Part shown: piece by piece, positions 61,022 to 64,000 of the stretch
How the letters are laid out: each line of letters starts with the position of its first letter
Position numbering within the stretch: the stretch's first letter is position 1
DNA from: Lachnospiraceae bacterium MD329
GTDB taxonomy: Bacteria > Bacillota > Clostridia > UBA1381
NCBI GenBank assembly: GCA_010206265.1
Contig: VIQV01000016.1
Coordinates: 39,196 to 103,195, forward strand
Length of the DNA stretch: 64,000 nt
Direction of reading: 5' to 3'
Notes under the pieces: generated by a model
The model's database searches: none
Seen by the model: the letters and a program-made list of their open reading frames with translations, nothing else
Told to the model about the DNA's origin: nothing
Program-made: the position numbers and the translations under genes

Positions 61022-61762
61022 ATGAACATAACATTAAATATAGTCATATGTGATGACGATAAGAATTTTGTAGAAAAAATTTATGATACAGTCGTTGAGG
61101 TTTTAGATGAAAATAACTATAAGTATAATATTGTTGAATTTTATGGTTCAGATGAATTAATTGAGTATTGTGAAGAAAATAAAAATACAGATATTTTACT
61201 TGCTGATATTGATATGCCGGATATGAATGGTTTTGATGCAGTTAAGTATTTACAAAAGTCACAGCCGGAAATTGCTGTTATTTTTGTAAGTGCACACGAG
61301 GAAATGGCGTTACAGTCTTTTGCATATAGCCCATATCAGTTTGTAAGTAAAAGAGATATGGGAAGATTAACGTGGGCTATGGAAAATTTAGCTAAAAAAG
61401 TGTATTGCAGAAAATTATATGGTGAAGTAATTCATATGGAATTTAACAATAAGGTTTATCACATTAATGTGAAGGATACATTGTATTTTAAAGGGAAGAG
61501 AAATTATGTCGAAGTGCATAGAATGGGTGGTGAAACTGAAGAAATCAGAATAAGTTTAAAATCTGTCTATGACAAGGTTAAAGATTTGGGTTTTATATAT
61601 GTACAGCGTTCATATATTGTAAATTGCAGATTAATTCGGGATTTTAACAGTAAAGAAGTTCTTATGAGTGACGGCAGCAAGATTTCTGTAACACGCAGTT
61701 CAGAAAAAAGGAAAGAAGCACAAATAAAGTATGGAAAGTTTATGAGGGAGTTAAGATGGTAA
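61022..61762 (+). CDS. LytTR-family (AgrA-like) response regulator
   Basis: A 246-residue response regulator. The receiver domain has the acidic pair in VICDDDKNF and phospho-acceptor D62 in LLADIDMPDMNGFDAV. The C-terminal LytTR DNA-binding domain starts near residue 140 (MEFNNKVYHINVKDTLYFKGKRNYVEV) and has GFIYVQRSYIVN and ISVTRSSEKR, as in AgrA, ComE and VirR. ATG 61022 is 11 bases after TAGGAG; an ATG at 60998 lies upstream of that site. It overlaps the kinase start by 7 bases. With the AgrC- and AgrB-like genes it forms a peptide quorum-sensing unit. Confidence 0.93.
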   Translation: MNITLNIVICDDDKNFVEKIYDTVVEVLDENNYKYNIVEFYGSDELIEYCEENKNTDILLADIDMPDMNGFDAVKYLQKSQPEIAVIFVSAHEEMALQSFAYSPYQFVSKRDMGRLTWAMENLAKKVYCRKLYGEVIHMEFNNKVYHINVKDTLYFKGKRNYVEVHRMGGETEEIRISLKSVYDKVKDLGFIYVQRSYIVNCRLIRDFNSKEVLMSDGSKISVTRSSEKRKEAQIKYGKFMRELRW

Positions 61763-63033
61763 ATGCTTTTGAAATTGGTGTAAATATATTTGAAGAATTG
61801 GTTATTACGTTATTTATGGTTTTGTATTTCGGAAATAAGTACAATGATTGGAGAAAGCATTTTGGATTTTTCTTAACAACAATAGTAGCAGTGTTATCAA
61901 TTACTTTTTTCAATTCTAAATCTGCATATGAAGGATTTTTAGGATTGATATTTATTGCTATATATTTTTTCTATGCTTTAATATTTTTAAAGGGAAATAA
62001 ATATATAGAATTGTTTATTGCTGCTTTTATAAATAGTATTGTATATTTTATAGCATTATTTTCAAGTTTGATTGTTAATATGATTTTTAACAATGGTAGT
62101 GGACAGTTATACGAAATGTCGATAGATAGAATTATTTTAATTGTAATGAGTAAAATACTATTTATTCTTAGCTGTATTTTATTGTTGAAGTTTAAATTTA
62201 ATAATGTTACCAAAAAAGAAACTATGATATTACTTAGTATAATGCCAATCATAACGATGTTATCTATGGTAGGTATTATGAGTGCATTCATAGAACATGA
62301 TGATTTGAAAAATGAATTATTACTAGCTGCTGTAAGTGTAATGTTAGCTAATATTCTAACATACTATTTATTCATAAAGATGAGTAAAGATGCGGAACAA
62401 GAATCAAAAATAGCGGCATTGGAACAAAGGTATGAAAGTGAAAAAAAATATGCTAAATCTGTAAAAGAATTATATAAAAAGACCTGTGCTATAAGACATA
62501 ATATGATAGAGCATTTTCAAACGATAGGAGGATTATTGACTGATAAGGATAGTAAAGCAATGAAATATTTGCAAAAAATTACTAAAACTAATTTAGATGA
62601 GATAAAAGCTCTTGTAAAAACAGATAATGATTGTTTTGATGCTATAGCGAATATCAAATTGGCAATTTGCAATAATATAGGAATAAAACCTCAAATTAGA
62701 GTTATGAAACATTCTTTAGATAAAGTACAGCCAGATGATATAGGCGTATTGTTTGGCAACTTGTTTGACAATGCGATTGAAGCTTCTGAGAAGACAGCGG
62801 ATAAGCGTATAGAATTGGATGTACAAAAGCAGGGCGACAGATGTTCTATTTTAATGATGAATTCCATTGATGAATCAGTATTGGAAAACAATAAAGAGTT
62901 GTCTACCACCAAAGAGGATAAAGAAAAACATGGATTCGGTGTAAAAAGCATAAAACTAATTGTAGAAAAATATGACGGAATAATACAATATTTTGAGGAA
63001 AATGGTTATTTTTATTGTGATATTATCATTTAA
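61756..63033 (+). CDS. AgrC-like GHKL sensor histidine kinase
   Basis: A 425-residue kinase with six or seven N-terminal membrane segments (residues 1-210), as in peptide-sensing AgrC-type receptors. A cytoplasmic coiled linker leads to the dimerisation helix with the phospho-acceptor H248 in RHNMIEHFQTIGGLL. A GHKL ATPase domain with NLFDNAIEAS and KHGFGVKSIKLIVEKYDG follows. Residues and codons are strongly AT-biased relative to genes before 57 kb. It has no promoter of its own and overlaps the regulator gene. The ligand is presumably a cyclic peptide processed by the AgrB-like protein downstream. Confidence 0.92.
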   Translation: MVNAFEIGVNIFEELVITLFMVLYFGNKYNDWRKHFGFFLTTIVAVLSITFFNSKSAYEGFLGLIFIAIYFFYALIFLKGNKYIELFIAAFINSIVYFIALFSSLIVNMIFNNGSGQLYEMSIDRIILIVMSKILFILSCILLLKFKFNNVTKKETMILLSIMPIITMLSMVGIMSAFIEHDDLKNELLLAAVSVMLANILTYYLFIKMSKDAEQESKIAALEQRYESEKKYAKSVKELYKKTCAIRHNMIEHFQTIGGLLTDKDSKAMKYLQKITKTNLDEIKALVKTDNDCFDAIANIKLAICNNIGIKPQIRVMKHSLDKVQPDDIGVLFGNLFDNAIEASEKTADKRIELDVQKQGDRCSILMMNSIDESVLENNKELSTTKEDKEKHGFGVKSIKLIVEKYDGIIQYFEENGYFYCDIII

Positions 63034-63086
63034 AGTAAAAAAATGCAATTAGTCCTTAAAATTGTGCGTTTCGTCCCAGTTAATAA

Positions 63087-63115
63087 TTGACGTAGGAAAA
63101 TTTTGGTGATATAAT
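63087..63115 (+). promoter_or_regulatory. Promoter of the AgrB-like gene
   Basis: TTGACG (63087-63092), 17-base spacer, TATAAT (63110-63115). Two GTT-centred elements, TGCGTTTCG and CCAGTTAAT (63065-63084), lie just upstream, 11 bases apart; they match LytTR half-sites only weakly. Confidence 0.65.
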
Positions 63116-63144
63116 ATTTCAAGAGAGATAAGAGGAATGAGAGG

Positions 63145-63738
63145 ATGTTTATGCAAATAATCTCTGAAAAACTCACAGAAAAATTTATAGAAAGACATAT
63201 TATTGATTCGAGTAAAAAAGAAATTTACATAGAAGGCTTGAATTTGATATTATCTGACATTATAAATTTTTCTCTTATACTTATTATAGGCGCTCTGACA
63301 AAATCATTTATTTTAAGTTTGTTATACTTAATTGTATTTTGGAATGTGCGGAAGTTTAGCGGAGGATTTCATGCTAAAACTTATATGGTTTGTAGAACAG
63401 CAACTATAGGGACTTATCTTTTAATATGGCTTTTATACAGCGTATTAAATTCATATCATATAGTATGCGTCATTATATGCAGTATAATTGCTTTGGCAAC
63501 AATGCTTTTATTTGCTCCGATAAGACATCCGAATAAAGAATTAACCTTAGGAGAAATAAAAGCAAATAAATTATTTTCAGTAATAGCAACTTTGTTTTTT
63601 ATAGTTATATCTGTTATTTTAATAATAATAGGTTATAAAGAAGGGTTGTTTATATCATTAACATTGTTCGCAATCACCATACTTATGTATGTGGGAATGT
63701 TTACAAATCGAAACCTGCTAAGTAAAGTCAATAGGTAA
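63145..63738 (+). CDS. AgrB-like peptide-processing membrane protease
   Basis: A 197-residue AgrB homologue with about six hydrophobic segments. The catalytic pair is in place: RKFSGGFHAKTYMVC holds H76 and C83, seven residues apart as in staphylococcal AgrB. The following PIRHPNKEL segment is also typical. AgrB cleaves and cyclises the AgrD propeptide. A second in-frame ATG at 63151 fits its ribosome-binding site slightly better. No agrD-like ORF follows: the only one in reach is a nine-codon ORF at 63740, and then an IS110-family gene begins on the other strand. Confidence 0.92.
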   Translation: MFMQIISEKLTEKFIERHIIDSSKKEIYIEGLNLILSDIINFSLILIIGALTKSFILSLLYLIVFWNVRKFSGGFHAKTYMVCRTATIGTYLLIWLLYSVLNSYHIVCVIICSIIALATMLLFAPIRHPNKELTLGEIKANKLFSVIATLFFIVISVILIIIGYKEGLFISLTLFAITILMYVGMFTNRNLLSKVNR

Positions 63739-63788
63739 AATGAAAAAAATAATATTTTTTTACGGATAGAATTATGCACAGCAAACAG

Positions 63789-63807
63789 AGATAGTCAATG
63801 ACTATCT
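63789..63807. repeat. 19-bp inverted repeat near the IS110 end
   Basis: AGATAGTCA, central A, TGACTATCT is a perfect inverted repeat lying between the AgrB-like gene and the transposase 3' end. It could mark the element end or its target, or be a weak terminator; IS110 elements normally lack terminal inverted repeats, so the link to the element is uncertain. Confidence 0.4.
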
Positions 63808-63826
63808 TAAAAATAAACAATGATTG

Positions 63827-64000
63827 TTAAACGTTGCTGCCGAAAATCGATTGGTTGTCAATGTTTCTGTACAATTCAGTTACACGGGCATAATAGATTT
63901 TTAAAAATTTGTTAAGTCCTGCGATATTGTAGTATTTAGCCGGATGACCTTCTGCCTGCTTCTTCAGCATATAGTCATATACAGCGCAATCCTCTGTAGG
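63827..64000 (-). CDS. IS110-family transposase, C-terminal part (cut by window edge)
   Basis: The last 57 codons of a minus-strand ORF run in from the right edge without interruption and stop at 63827. The translation contains EDCAVYDYMLKKQAEG and then NIAGLNKFLKIYYARVTELY. This follows the C-terminal pattern of IS110-family transposases in Firmicutes (ED..VY..M..K.AEG.....Y..AG..KFLRIYYARV). The N-terminal DEDD domain lies outside the window, so intactness cannot be judged. The stop is followed by 88 bases up to the AgrB-like stop codon. Confidence 0.65.
   Translation of the reverse strand, partial: PTEDCAVYDYMLKKQAEGHPAKYYNIAGLNKFLKIYYARVTELYRNIDNQSIFGSNV

Noticed and set aside
63740..63769. 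Nine-codon ORF after the AgrB-like gene as agrD
   Set aside because: AgrD propeptides are around 40-50 residues with an amphipathic leader, a cysteine- or serine-containing ring and an acidic tail. This ORF has none of these; it could at most be a truncated remnant.

Overview
The window looks like chromosome of a spore-forming, low-to-medium G+C member of the Clostridia. The evidence is dipicolinate synthase genes (dpaA/dpaB), a SpoVD/FtsI-type PBP with PASTA domains, a class III fructose-1,6-bisphosphatase, a MurE carrying the meso-diaminopimelate DNPR motif, AGGAGG-type ribosome-binding sites and many consensus TTGACA-N17-TATAAT promoters. Several secreted polysaccharide-associated proteins (two SGNH hydrolases, a beta-helix-like protein) would fit a plant-glycan-associated gut bacterium. 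That last point is inference, and I do not name a species.

Layout. 0-2.7 kb: an amino-acid-binding lipoprotein, an RsuA-type pseudouridine synthase and a membrane acyltransferase. 2.8-11.8 kb: one plus-strand exopolysaccharide operon with two GT4 glycosyltransferases, a hexapeptide acetyltransferase, a Wzy-like polymerase, two Wzz-like chain-length proteins (the second fused to a degenerate GGDEF domain), a YkuE-like metallophosphoesterase and the initiating sugar-phosphate transferase. 11.8-22.5 kb: mostly minus-strand genes, namely an MntR/DtxR regulator, an NdpA-like protein, unknown membrane or secreted proteins, typA, and a histidine kinase/response regulator pair next to a small secreted protein; argS lies on the plus strand and rsmA closes the region. 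22.5-30 kb: an ABC-F gene behind a two-terminator leader with a 3-codon ORF, mntP, leuA behind a leucine attenuator, two tandem paralogous small RNA genes, a lytic transglycosylase and eno. 29.8-41 kb: a Mn-type riboswitch and CaCA antiporter, dpaA-dpaB behind a sigma-K-like promoter, a secreted protein, a heavy-metal P-type ATPase, an aldolase-like protein, lgt and tex. 41-53 kb: the division and cell-wall cluster mraZ-rsmH-ftsL-spoVD/ftsI-murE-murF-mraY-ftsW-murG, lacking murD in its usual place, followed by a hisS-like gene. 53-57 kb: an SGNH esterase, fbp and azlCD. 57-64 kb: a 1176-residue secreted SGNH protein, an AT-rich agr-like quorum-sensing set (AgrA-, AgrC- and AgrB-like) and the 3' end of an IS110-family transposase at the edge.

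The strongest unexplained signal is the pair of about 150-nt RNA genes at 26.9-27.3 kb. They have near-identical promoters, covarying helices, one conserved unpaired motif and matching terminators. The next most interesting items are the Wzz-GGDEF fusion in the polysaccharide operon, the ABC-F attenuator, and the agr-like locus that has no visible agrD and abuts an IS110 end. All promoter, terminator and RNA-structure calls were made by eye. No database search or folding program was run.
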